Below, in pieces: positions 1 through 7,037 of a stretch of DNA of 39,736 bases (position 1 is its first letter; every line of letters starts with the position of its first letter). The position numbers were made by a program, and so were the translations under genes. The stretch spans positions 1 through 39,736 of the forward strand of contig JAOKFJ010000009.1 of assembly GCA_028247015.1 (NCBI GenBank), given 5' to 3'. A model generated the notes under the pieces. That model ran no database searches and was not told where the DNA came from. It saw nothing but the letters and a program-made list of their open reading frames with translations. This DNA is from Methylophilaceae bacterium. Its GTDB lineage: Bacteria > Pseudomonadota > Gammaproteobacteria > Burkholderiales > Methylophilaceae.

Positions 1-105
1 CTTAAATTTATTCAACTATCACTAGTAATCACTATTAAAATATTTATTTAATTTTTCTTCCATGAAATATCAAGTAAAATAATGATTTTGTTTGAAGGTC
101 ATATA

Positions 106-846
106 ATGCTATTAAAATCAGATTTTATCGATTTAGAAACTCCAACAGGCACAATGAGAACATATGTTCATAAACCAACCAAACCTGGAAAGTATCCAGC
201 TATTCTCTTTTACTCTGAGATTTTTCAACAAACAGGGCCTATAGAGCGAGCAGCTAAAATTATTGCTAGTCATGGTTATGCTGTCCTAGTTCCTGAAGTT
301 TTTCATGAGCTCAACCCAATTGGAACAATACTAGAATATGATGATGCCGGTCGTGATAAAGGAAATGCAGATAAAAGTGCCAAGAATGTAGAAGATTATG
401 ATTCTGATAATCAAAGTATGATTGACTGGATCAAAAAACAAGATTGGTTTAACGATCATATTGGAGCAATGGGATTTTGTATCGGAGGGCATTTAGCATT
501 TAGAGCGGCTTTAAATACTGCAGTTGAATCAACCGCTTGTTTTTATGCTACAGACCTTCACACGACAACAATTCCAAATAAACCAAAACAACACAGCATG
601 GAAAGATTAGGAGACATAAAAGGTGAGTTGTTAATGATTTGGGGTAAGGATGATACTCATATTCCTAGTCCTGCACGAATGGAAATCCATCAAAAATTAT
701 TAGATACAAATATTGTATTTAGTTGGCATGAATTTAATGGGCAACACGCTTTTATGAGAGATGAAGGAGAGCGCTACGACGCTGAGCTAGCAGCAATAGG
801 CTATCAACTCAGTCTAAGAATGTTCTCAAGAACACTATTTAGTTAG
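106..846 (+). CDS. Dienelactone hydrolase family protein
   Basis: An alpha/beta hydrolase of the dienelactone hydrolase family, about 246 residues and probably cytosolic. The triad is visible: a nucleophile Cys in GFCIGGH (residue 125 from this start), an Asp in WGKDDTHIP (about 182-183) and a His in NGQHAF (214). A Cys nucleophile rather than Ser is the hallmark of this family, which hydrolyses cyclic ester or lactone bonds; the real substrate cannot be read from sequence. An upstream in-frame ATG at 82 would add eight residues. I prefer 106 because GAAGG lies at a good distance before it and the protein then starts as family members do. It is monocistronic and ends just before a strong hairpin. 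Confidence 0.85.
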   Translation: MLLKSDFIDLETPTGTMRTYVHKPTKPGKYPAILFYSEIFQQTGPIERAAKIIASHGYAVLVPEVFHELNPIGTILEYDDAGRDKGNADKSAKNVEDYDSDNQSMIDWIKKQDWFNDHIGAMGFCIGGHLAFRAALNTAVESTACFYATDLHTTTIPNKPKQHSMERLGDIKGELLMIWGKDDTHIPSPARMEIHQKLLDTNIVFSWHEFNGQHAFMRDEGERYDAELAAIGYQLSLRMFSRTLFS

Positions 847-998
847 ACGCAGTCTGAAAAAGCTTCTAGCGTGCGATAGATAGAAGCTTTTTCTTTAGTC
901 TTTGAGTTATCAAATAAAGTTTTATTAACTTTTTCTGGAACATTTTTATTGTTATTCGAATCTAGCTCACTCTTAGCAGGAGTTTTATTATTTGTCAT
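843..998 (-). CDS. Candidate small hydrophilic protein, 51 aa
   Basis: This minus-strand reading frame runs from ATG at 998 to TAA at 843, in the only stretch between the hydrolase and thiS. The product would be a Lys/Asn-rich soluble peptide ending in YRTLEAFSDCV, without a signal peptide or membrane segment. I do not recognise it. The ribosome-binding site is weak (GGAAAATTGAA). A short GGGA/TCCC hairpin near 1028 would lie in its leader. The last third is encoded by the terminator hairpin, so the frame may be chance in AT-rich DNA. A Cys-containing, less biased C-terminus is mildly in favour of a real gene. Confidence 0.35.
   Translation of the reverse strand: MTNNKTPAKSELDSNNNKNVPEKVNKTLFDNSKTKEKASIYRTLEAFSDCV
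856..893. terminator. Bidirectional hairpin terminator
   Basis: A perfect 12-bp stem (GAAAAAGCTTCT at 856-867 with its complement at 882-893) encloses a 14-nt loop. An A-run on one side and a T-run on the other allow it to act as an intrinsic terminator on both strands. It follows the hydrolase stop by 10 nt. It also overlaps the last codons of a candidate minus-strand small ORF. Confidence 0.7.
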
Positions 999-1138
999 TT
1001 CAATTTTCCATTTTAGGAATAAAACGGGATTTTGTCCCTATAATGACTAGATACTTTATTACAGTAATAATTCATTTTTTTTATAATAAAATTAAAATAG
1101 GTTATATTTAAGCTTATTAAACAAATTAATATTCATAT

Positions 1139-1342
1139 ATGAAAATTACTATAAATGGGAATATTCGAAATTTTAAATATGAGTCAATGACGGCAGATGA
1201 ATTAGTCTTGGAGCTTAAATTAAAAGGTAAAAGATTTGCTATAGAAAAAAACGGGCAAATTATGCCAAAAAGTCTCTTTAAGGAATTTACTATAAATGAT
1301 GGAGATAATTTAGAAATTGTTGGGGCCGTAGGTGGTGGATAA
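1139..1342 (+). CDS. thiS: Sulfur carrier protein ThiS
   Basis: A 67-residue ubiquitin-like sulfur carrier for the thiazole moiety of thiamine. The C-terminus is GAVGGG, supplying the Gly-Gly tail that is adenylated and converted to a thiocarboxylate. The length is typical of the family. It is followed seven bases later by thiG, its partner enzyme. There is no clear Shine-Dalgarno before the ATG, and the 140-nt AT-rich leader shows none of the conserved TPP-riboswitch elements. ThiF, ThiO/ThiH and ThiC are not in this window. Confidence 0.95.
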   Translation: MKITINGNIRNFKYESMTADELVLELKLKGKRFAIEKNGQIMPKSLFKEFTINDGDNLEIVGAVGGG

Positions 1343-1349
1343 ATTTGAA

Positions 1350-2135
1350 ATGAATAAAGATGAGTTAATTATTGCTGGTAGGTCATTTCAATCAAGGCTT
1401 TTAGTCGGGACTGGAAAATATAGAGACTTTAAGGAAACTCGCTCAGCAATTGAACAAAGTGGATCTCAAATTGTTACTGTGGCCATTCGTAGAACAAACA
1501 TCGGCCAAAATGAGAAAGAACAATCATTAATAGATTTTCTACCTACTGAAGAGTTTACCTACTTACCAAATACTGCCGGTTGTTATTCTGCGGATGATGC
1601 AATTAGAACATTGCACTTAGCCCGAGAATTATTGGATGGCCATAATCTTGTTAAACTTGAAGTTCTTGGAGATCCAAAAACACTATACCCTAATGTAGTT
1701 GAAACATTGAAAGCAGCAACTGTCCTTATTAAAGATGGATTTGATGTAATGGTATACACTTCGGATGATCCTATTATTGCCAAACAACTAGAAGATATCG
1801 GTTGCTGCGCTATTATGCCGCTTGCATCTTTAATAGGCTCAGGAATGGGTATTTTAAATCCCTGGAACCTAGAAATAATTATTGATACCCTTTCCGTACC
1901 AGTTATTGTAGATGCTGGTGTAGGTACAGCATCCGATGCTGCAATCGCAATGGAATTAGGCTGTGATGGTGTATTAATGAATACTGCAATTGCTACTGCT
2001 CGAGATCCCATTATGATGGCCAATGCCATGAAAAAAGCAATTGAAGCTGGGCGTGAAGCATTTTTAGCAGGAAGAATGTCTAAGAAACTTTATAGTGCAT
2101 CACCAAGTTCACCGGTGTCTGGATTAATTAAATAA
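1350..2135 (+). CDS. thiG: Thiazole synthase ThiG
   Basis: Thiazole phosphate synthase, about 261 residues, a TIM-barrel enzyme that builds the thiamine thiazole from deoxyxylulose 5-phosphate, the ThiS thiocarboxylate and dehydroglycine. The signature RLLVGTGKY and the Schiff-base lysine motif [14 protein letters not shown] are present, as is the phosphate-binding [11 protein letters not shown] segment. A GTG at 1332 in the same frame would overlap the end of thiS. I chose ATG 1350 because the GGTGG run in the thiS tail can serve as its ribosome-binding site and the protein then begins like other ThiG proteins. Translation is probably coupled to thiS. Confidence 0.95.
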   Translation: MNKDELIIAGRSFQSRLLVGTGKYRDFKETRSAIEQSGSQIVTVAIRRTNIGQNEKEQSLIDFLPTEEFTYLPNTAGCYSADDAIRTLHLARELLDGHNLVKLEVLGDPKTLYPNVVETLKAATVLIKDGFDVMVYTSDDPIIAKQLEDIGCCAIMPLASLIGSGMGILNPWNLEIIIDTLSVPVIVDAGVGTASDAAIAMELGCDGVLMNTAIATARDPIMMANAMKKAIEAGREAFLAGRMSKKLYSASPSSPVSGLIK

Positions 2136-2519
2136 ATGTCAAAAGCTAGAAACCAAGATATTGAAATTACAGTAAAAACTGAATTTTTAGAAGATCGTTC
2201 ATTTATTAATCATGATCGATATTTTTTTACTTATACCATCACAATTCATAATCATGGATCTCATAGTATTCAGCTAATGAGTCGTCATTGGGTAATTGAA
2301 AATTCAGCAGGAAAAATTTTTGAAGTACAAGGAGATGGTGTTGTAGGAGAGCAACCTATTATTAATGAGAGCGAAAGTTATTCTTATACTAGCGGTACCG
2401 AGATCGATACTCCTACTGGCTTCATGTCAGGAACATATAAAATGCAAAGCAAGGATGGGAAATTTTTTAATGCAAAAATTCCTAAATTTGAACTTCAGAT
2501 GCCTAGGACCTTACATTGA
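2136..2519 (+). CDS. apaG: ApaG (CorD) family protein
   Basis: A 127-residue ApaG-domain protein with an immunoglobulin-like beta fold. Family features include YTITIHNHG, SRHWVI and the glycine-rich EVQGDGVVGEQP segment. The biochemical role of ApaG is not settled; mutants in enterobacteria affect cobalt resistance and diadenosine tetraphosphate levels. The ATG follows the thiG stop directly, with no intervening base, and its own stop overlaps the mltA start, so all four genes from thiS onward should be one transcript. Confidence 0.93.
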   Translation: MSKARNQDIEITVKTEFLEDRSFINHDRYFFTYTITIHNHGSHSIQLMSRHWVIENSAGKIFEVQGDGVVGEQPIINESESYSYTSGTEIDTPTGFMSGTYKMQSKDGKFFNAKIPKFELQMPRTLH

Positions 2520-3727
2520 AATTTAATCATTTTCTAATTGCCCTTTGTTTATTATTAATCAGTAGCTGCGGGCAGATTAATATTCAAGAACCATGCGACT
2601 GCGATAAGCTTGTTATTACTCCCGAAGAATCTCAAAAATGTGAAATAATTCCAATAAAGAAAGAAATTTCAGAATATGGGCTACTTAAAAAAATAGCATG
2701 GGATGCGATTAACCATAAGATGGAACAAGATCATCTTATTCTTGCCTGGCCAGCATGGTTAAGGAGTTGCTCTGTTTTAATCAAAAAACCATTTTGGGAA
2801 AAATCTTGTGCATCAGCACTTGAAATTACTAGCAACCCTTCTAATCAGAATTTAATTCAATACTTTCATAGCCACTTTAATCTGTATCAAGCTCATCAAG
2901 AAGACGATTCTACTGAAGGTTTAATTACTGGCTATTACCAACCATTACTGAAGGGAAGTCGAAAACAATCAAATCAATTTAACGTTCCACTTTATGCACC
3001 GCCCAAAGATTTGATCACAGTTGATTTAAGTGAGCTATATCCAGACCTTAAATACAAAAGATTACGGGGACGTATCGAAGGAAATAAATTAATTCCTTAT
3101 TACACTAGAGAAGCAATATCAGATAAAAAAATACCACTTAAAGGAAATGAACTTTTTTGGGTTAAGGATCCAGTTGAGGCATTCTTTTTAGAAATTCAGG
3201 GCTCAGGAGTTATTCAGTTTCAAGATGGTTCGCGAACTCAGGTTGGATATGCAAATCAAAATGGGCATCCCTATAGGTCTATGGGACGTGCATTAATAAA
3301 TGAAGGTGAGCTTTCCAGACATAAAGTATCAATGGAGAGTATAAAAGCATGGGCTAAGAAAAATAAGAAAAAATTAAAGAAATTCTTAAATGCTAATCCA
3401 AGTTTTGTGTTCTTTAGGGAATTACCCAAAGGGCTGCCAGGACCTATTGGGGCTATGGGAATTCCTATTTCAGCTAAACGTTCTGTAGCTGTTGATCGTA
3501 AATTTATTCCATTAGGCTCACCTATATTTCTCTCAACTACAGAACCTAACTCAAACGTTCCTCTTGAGCAATTAATGATAGCTCAGGATACCGGTGGAGC
3601 TATTGGTGGGGGGGTGCGTGCTGACTTTTATTGGGGTCAAGGAGATAAAGCTGGGAAAAAAGCTGGGTCCATGAAACAGCAAGGTACTATTTGGGTTTTA
3701 CTTCCTAAAGAATTTAAATTTAAATAA
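2516..3727 (+). CDS. mltA: Membrane-bound lytic murein transglycosylase A
   Basis: A 403-residue lipoprotein lytic transglycosylase that cleaves the MurNAc-GlcNAc bond of peptidoglycan with formation of 1,6-anhydro-MurNAc. The N-terminus is a lipoprotein signal with lipobox LISSC (Cys18). The MltA barrel is recognisable by GYYQPLLKGS and EIQGSGV. The C-terminal 3D domain holds DTGGAI (Asp358) and RADFYWG, the region of the catalytic Asp. The start is TTG at 2516, overlapping the apaG stop; no ATG lies in frame before the signal peptide, so TTG is needed to keep the lipobox. It is the last gene of the thiS operon. Confidence 0.93.
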   Translation: MKFNHFLIALCLLLISSCGQINIQEPCDCDKLVITPEESQKCEIIPIKKEISEYGLLKKIAWDAINHKMEQDHLILAWPAWLRSCSVLIKKPFWEKSCASALEITSNPSNQNLIQYFHSHFNLYQAHQEDDSTEGLITGYYQPLLKGSRKQSNQFNVPLYAPPKDLITVDLSELYPDLKYKRLRGRIEGNKLIPYYTREAISDKKIPLKGNELFWVKDPVEAFFLEIQGSGVIQFQDGSRTQVGYANQNGHPYRSMGRALINEGELSRHKVSMESIKAWAKKNKKKLKKFLNANPSFVFFRELPKGLPGPIGAMGIPISAKRSVAVDRKFIPLGSPIFLSTTEPNSNVPLEQLMIAQDTGGAIGGGVRADFYWGQGDKAGKKAGSMKQQGTIWVLLPKEFKFK

Positions 3728-3756
3728 AAAAAAGGAAGCTTAAGCTTCCTTTTTTT
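3727..3756. terminator. Perfect palindromic bidirectional terminator
   Basis: A 30-bp perfect palindrome: seven A, GGAAGCTTAAGCTTCC, seven T. It sits exactly between the stops of the converging mltA (plus) and pqqA (minus) and can end both transcripts. It begins on the last base of the mltA stop codon. Confidence 0.9.
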
Positions 3757-3775
3757 AAATATTTGAAATAAACAA

Positions 3776-3847
3776 TTACTTGTTCATTACGTACATTGTT
3801 ACTTCAAAACCAAAACGCATTTCTGTTGCTGCTGGTGTTGTCCACAT
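3776..3847 (-). CDS. pqqA: Coenzyme PQQ precursor peptide PqqA
   Basis: A 23-codon gene, too short for ordinary gene calling. Its product begins MWTTPAATEMRFGFEVTMY and continues for four residues. The family signature is complete: the W-x-x-P start and R-x-G-F-E-V-T-M-Y, in which the Glu (15) and Tyr (19) are the residues joined and rearranged into pyrroloquinoline quinone. A strong ribosome-binding site, AAGGAG, lies 7-8 nt upstream of the ATG. The gene stands alone: pqqB, C, D and E are not adjacent, and terminators flank it on both sides. A separate pqqA is known in several methylotrophs. It supplies the cofactor for quinoproteins such as the PQQ dehydrogenase at 16.2 kb. Confidence 0.95.
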   Translation of the reverse strand: MWTTPAATEMRFGFEVTMYVMNK

Positions 3848-4006
3848 AATGTAATCTCCTTTTTTATTTTTAAATTCTATCTATCAAATAAATCTCTAAA
3901 TAGTTGTAATACTATAGATTGACTTACGATAATCTGCACTTACTTGATGATGAATTAACCCTAAGTAAAATCATGATTAAATTTATTTTAATAACTTGTT
4001 CAAACG
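3848..4006 (-). promoter_or_regulatory. Leader/promoter region of pqqA
   Basis: About 160 bases between the amtB terminator and pqqA hold no reading frame of note. They must contain the pqqA promoter, since a terminator separates pqqA from amtB. On the minus strand a TATAGTAT run near 3910 is a candidate -10 element, but I see no convincing -35. The leader just before the ATG is A-rich and carries the AAGGAG ribosome site. Confidence 0.4.
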
Positions 4007-4033
4007 AAAAAAAGGCTCATTTTCATGAGCCCC
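4007..4033 (-). terminator. Intrinsic terminator after amtB
   Basis: On the minus strand GGGCTCAT-GAAA-ATGAGCC is followed by a run of seven T. This is a compact GNRA-type-loop hairpin about 45 nt after the amtB stop, separating the nitrogen module from pqqA. Confidence 0.88.
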
Positions 4034-4076
4034 TTTCCTATCACGCATTACTTATTACAACAGGAGGTAGTAATAA

Positions 4077-5408
4077 CTAGCTGCGATAAGCAGTTTCGCC
4101 ATGAGAGGTACTGTCAAGACCTGTTCTCTCGTCTTCTTCAGAAACTCGAAGACCTATTGTGGCATCAATAATTTTAAATAGAATGTAGCTAATTACGCCA
4201 CACCAAATAACTGTTATACCTATTGATTTAGCCTGAACTACAAACTGACTCATCATAGATACACCATCATCATAACCAGAACCACCAAATTGTGGAGACA
4301 TTAGAATTGCAAGACCTAGTGCACCAACAATACCGGCAACACCATGAATACCAAATACGTCTAATGAATCATCGTATCCAAGACCAATCTTAAGACTAGT
4401 TACAGCCCAATAAGCAATAATTGAAGCAATAATACCTAGAATTATTGCGCCTAATGGCCCAACTACCGCACATGCTGGAGTAATTGCAACTAATCCTACA
4501 ATAGCACCTGAAGCTCCACCCAGCATTGAGGGCTTACCCTTAGATATCCACTCCATTACAATCCAACCCAGCACTCCTGCGGCAGCTGCAACTTGTGTGT
4601 TAATCATCACTAAACCTGCTGTGCCATCAGCAGCCAATTCACTACCGACATTAAATCCAAACCAACCAGCCCAAAGTAACGATGCGCCGATCATAGTAAA
4701 TGGCAGATTATGAGGTGCCATAGACTCTTTGCCGTAACCAATTCGCTTGCCAAGAACTAATGCACCTACAAGCGCTGCGATACCAGCATTAATATGAACA
4801 ACAGTACCACCAGCAAAATCAACCGCTCCCATCTGCGAAATAATTCCTCCGCCCCAAACCATATGACAGATTGGTGCATAAACCAGTGTTCCCCAAGCAG
4901 CAAGGAATACTAATAATGAAGAGAATTTAATTCGCTCAGCGAATGCTCCAACAATAAGTGCTGGAGTTAATGCAAAGAATGTAAGTTGAAAAGTCACAAA
5001 TACAAACTCTGGAATAGTCCCAGAAATACTGTCACCAGTAATGCCACTTAAAAATGCTAGGCTTAATCCACCTACATAATCATTATATGGCCCTTCCGAG
5101 AAAGCTAGGCTATAACCCCAAAGAACCCAGATTACAGACATCATCGAGAAAGTCACAAAAACTTGCATCAACACTGATAGCATGTTCTTCGAGCGAACTA
5201 AACCACCATAAAATAATGCAAGGCCAGGAATAGCCATTACTAATACAAGGATTGTTGCCATAATCATCCAGGCAGTATCACCTGAGTTAATTGTAGCGAC
5301 TGCTTCCACCACCGCTACCATTTCTTCTGACATTGCAATGTGGGAAAATCCCATCATTAAAAGGCCCGTAAGGCCAGTCAAACTAAACTTTGATAATAAT
5401 TTTTTCAT
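4077..5408 (-). CDS. amtB: Ammonium transporter AmtB
   Basis: A 443-residue ammonium channel of the Amt/MEP/Rh family in the inner membrane. An N-terminal signal-like segment (about 1-27) is followed by the mature start GDTAWMIMATILVLVMAIPGLALFYGG and eleven hydrophobic helices; LLWAGWFGFNVGS, DVFGIHGVAGIVGALG and VHINAGIAALVGA are conserved pore segments, the latter two with the His residues of the conducting pore. The gene is nine bases downstream of the PII gene, the classic glnK-amtB pair in which GlnK plugs the channel when ammonium is plentiful. The sigma-54 promoter upstream of the porin gene should drive the set under nitrogen limitation. Confidence 0.96.
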   Translation of the reverse strand: MKKLLSKFSLTGLTGLLMMGFSHIAMSEEMVAVVEAVATINSGDTAWMIMATILVLVMAIPGLALFYGGLVRSKNMLSVLMQVFVTFSMMSVIWVLWGYSLAFSEGPYNDYVGGLSLAFLSGITGDSISGTIPEFVFVTFQLTFFALTPALIVGAFAERIKFSSLLVFLAAWGTLVYAPICHMVWGGGIISQMGAVDFAGGTVVHINAGIAALVGALVLGKRIGYGKESMAPHNLPFTMIGASLLWAGWFGFNVGSELAADGTAGLVMINTQVAAAAGVLGWIVMEWISKGKPSMLGGASGAIVGLVAITPACAVVGPLGAIILGIIASIIAYWAVTSLKIGLGYDDSLDVFGIHGVAGIVGALGLAILMSPQFGGSGYDDGVSMMSQFVVQAKSIGITVIWCGVISYILFKIIDATIGLRVSEEDERTGLDSTSHGETAYRS

Positions 5409-5417
5409 GTCAGTCTC

Positions 5418-5765
<348 letters not shown>

Positions 5766-5771
5766 CTATTT

Positions 5772-5806
5772 TTATTAAAAAAGGGAGGAATCTTCATTCC
5801 CCCTTT
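5772..5806 (-). terminator. Intercistronic hairpin, partial terminator
   Basis: On the minus strand AAAGGGGGAAT and ATTCCTCCCTTT pair with one bulge around a four-base loop, followed by T-rich sequence. It sits between the porin stop and the glnK ribosome site. Since glnK has no obvious promoter of its own here, it probably attenuates or stabilises the message rather than ending it fully. Confidence 0.6.
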
Positions 5807-5819
5807 ATATTATTACTTT

Positions 5820-6602
5820 TTAGAATCCAGCAGACACATAAATGCCAGGAGTACCATCCCCTAAGTAGACATCATTAACTGTCCAGTCAGATGTAGATTG
5901 ATTTGTATCTGTGTAAAAAGCGCCCACAGCAAAAGTATCATTAACTACATACTCTAAATTTAATTTCCAATCTGTGTAGTCAAATGGATCATTACCCACA
6001 CCTTCAAATGTTTGACGACCTACATGAAATGATGCAGTCAGAGGTGTTGAGCCAATAGGTACGTCTACGTCAGCAGTAAAATATTTACTCCCGTCTGCAT
6101 CGGCAAAGCCCCATGCATCATCAGAAACTACAACATAAACACCAAGGCTGGCGCTAACTGGCCCAATGTCTTTACTTAGGCTTGCGTAAACTTCTGTAGC
6201 ATCTGTATCAGCCTGACCTGAAGTATTTTCACCTGGGTAATAGAACTTTAAGATACCAACATCGTATCCAATTCCAGTTTCACCTAAACCACCTGCAAAA
6301 CCACCATAAAAATCAAGCTCTAAACTATTGTCATCCATATACCCGCCTTCAGTTGTCCAATTTACATTGGATGCCCAAACACCAGCATATGCTCCGCTTT
6401 CATGTTCAACATCAAACCCACCTTGTAATGCTGGATCTTCTTTTGTTTGTGTATAACCACGAAAGATATAATCAGAAAAAAGTCCAACGTTTCCGCTAAC
6501 ACTAAATTCTGAAGTCGCTGCTTTCGCTTCTTCTGCAACTACTGGCATTATAGGAGTCATTAAAGCGCCTAATATTGCCATTTTCATTTTTAAAACTTTC
6601 AT
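5820..6602 (-). CDS. TorF-family putative porin (TIGR02001)
   Basis: A 260-residue exported beta-barrel protein. A signal peptide (about 1-23, ending VVAEEA) precedes FSVSGNVGLFSDYIFRGYTQ, the hallmark start of the TIGR02001/Gcw_chp family, and alternating polar and aromatic residues run to a C-terminal Phe (IYVSAGF), as in outer membrane barrels. Family members often lie beside glnK-amtB in betaproteobacteria and are thought to help nitrogen compounds cross the outer membrane, but the substrate is not known. It is the first gene behind the sigma-54 promoter, with a strong AGGAG site. Several in-frame Met codons follow closely (residues 6 and 8); the first fits the ribosome site. Confidence 0.88.
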   Translation of the reverse strand: MKVLKMKMAILGALMTPIMPVVAEEAKAATSEFSVSGNVGLFSDYIFRGYTQTKEDPALQGGFDVEHESGAYAGVWASNVNWTTEGGYMDDNSLELDFYGGFAGGLGETGIGYDVGILKFYYPGENTSGQADTDATEVYASLSKDIGPVSASLGVYVVVSDDAWGFADADGSKYFTADVDVPIGSTPLTASFHVGRQTFEGVGNDPFDYTDWKLNLEYVVNDTFAVGAFYTDTNQSTSDWTVNDVYLGDGTPGIYVSAGF

Positions 6603-6649
6603 TTTGTTTCTCCTGGTTTAAAACTTCTTGTTCATACATTTAATTTAAA

Positions 6650-6665
6650 GCAATTAGCGTGCCAA
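6650..6665 (-). promoter_or_regulatory. Sigma-54 (RpoN) promoter for porin-glnK-amtB
   Basis: Reading the minus strand gives TTGGCACGCTAATTGCTTT, a near-perfect -24/-12 element with invariant GG and GC exactly ten bases apart. Transcription should begin about 12 bases downstream of the GC, near 6638, leaving a leader of about 35 nt before the porin ATG. No clear NtrC palindrome (GCAC-N-GTGC type) is visible in the 88 bases up to ubiK, so activator sites may be degenerate or lie within ubiK. Confidence 0.9.
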
Positions 6666-6753
6666 CTTTTCCTTAAGGGAATAACAAAAAATCTGCGACT
6701 AATTCTTAAAACATAAAATTCCTGATAGAATCAACGTTTTAGGACACAATATT

Positions 6754-6993
6754 ATGATAGAGAAAAAAAATATCCAAGATATATCAAACAAGATTCGTGA
6801 AATGACAGAAAATTCACCAATTAGTGACATTGAAGATAATATAAATGCACTCCTTCAGGGCGCATTCACCAAAATGGGGCTTGTTAGTCGAGAGGAATTT
6901 GATATACAAACACAAGTTCTTAAGCGAACCCGGCTAAAACTAGAAGCCTTAGAGAAAAAATTATTAGACTTAAATACTAAACCAAACAAATAA
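6754..6993 (+). CDS. ubiK: Ubiquinone biosynthesis accessory factor UbiK
   Basis: A 79-residue member of the BMFP/YqiC family, a small coiled-coil protein that helps the UbiJ-containing soluble complex of ubiquinone synthesis and has membrane-fusogenic behaviour in vitro. The N-terminal half has the amphipathic GAFTKMGLVSREEFDIQ segment typical of the family, and the C-terminal half (about 45-74) is a heptad-patterned coiled coil. It is divergent from the porin operon, sharing a 151-bp intergenic region, and lies 44 bases before metH. Confidence 0.9.
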   Translation: MIEKKNIQDISNKIREMTENSPISDIEDNINALLQGAFTKMGLVSREEFDIQTQVLKRTRLKLEALEKKLLDLNTKPNK

Positions 6994-7037
6994 ACACTTA
7001 TAATTCCTCCAAATTCTCTTTAATATAATAGGTAAGA

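Noticed and set aside
1583-2029. 148-codon open frame on the strand opposite thiG
   Set aside because: It lies wholly within thiG, has no ribosome site and a composition mirroring the ThiG codons; a shadow frame.
6994-7037. Cobalamin riboswitch before metH
   Set aside because: Only 44 bases lie between ubiK and metH, far too few for the aptamer, and no B12-box-like sequence is seen.
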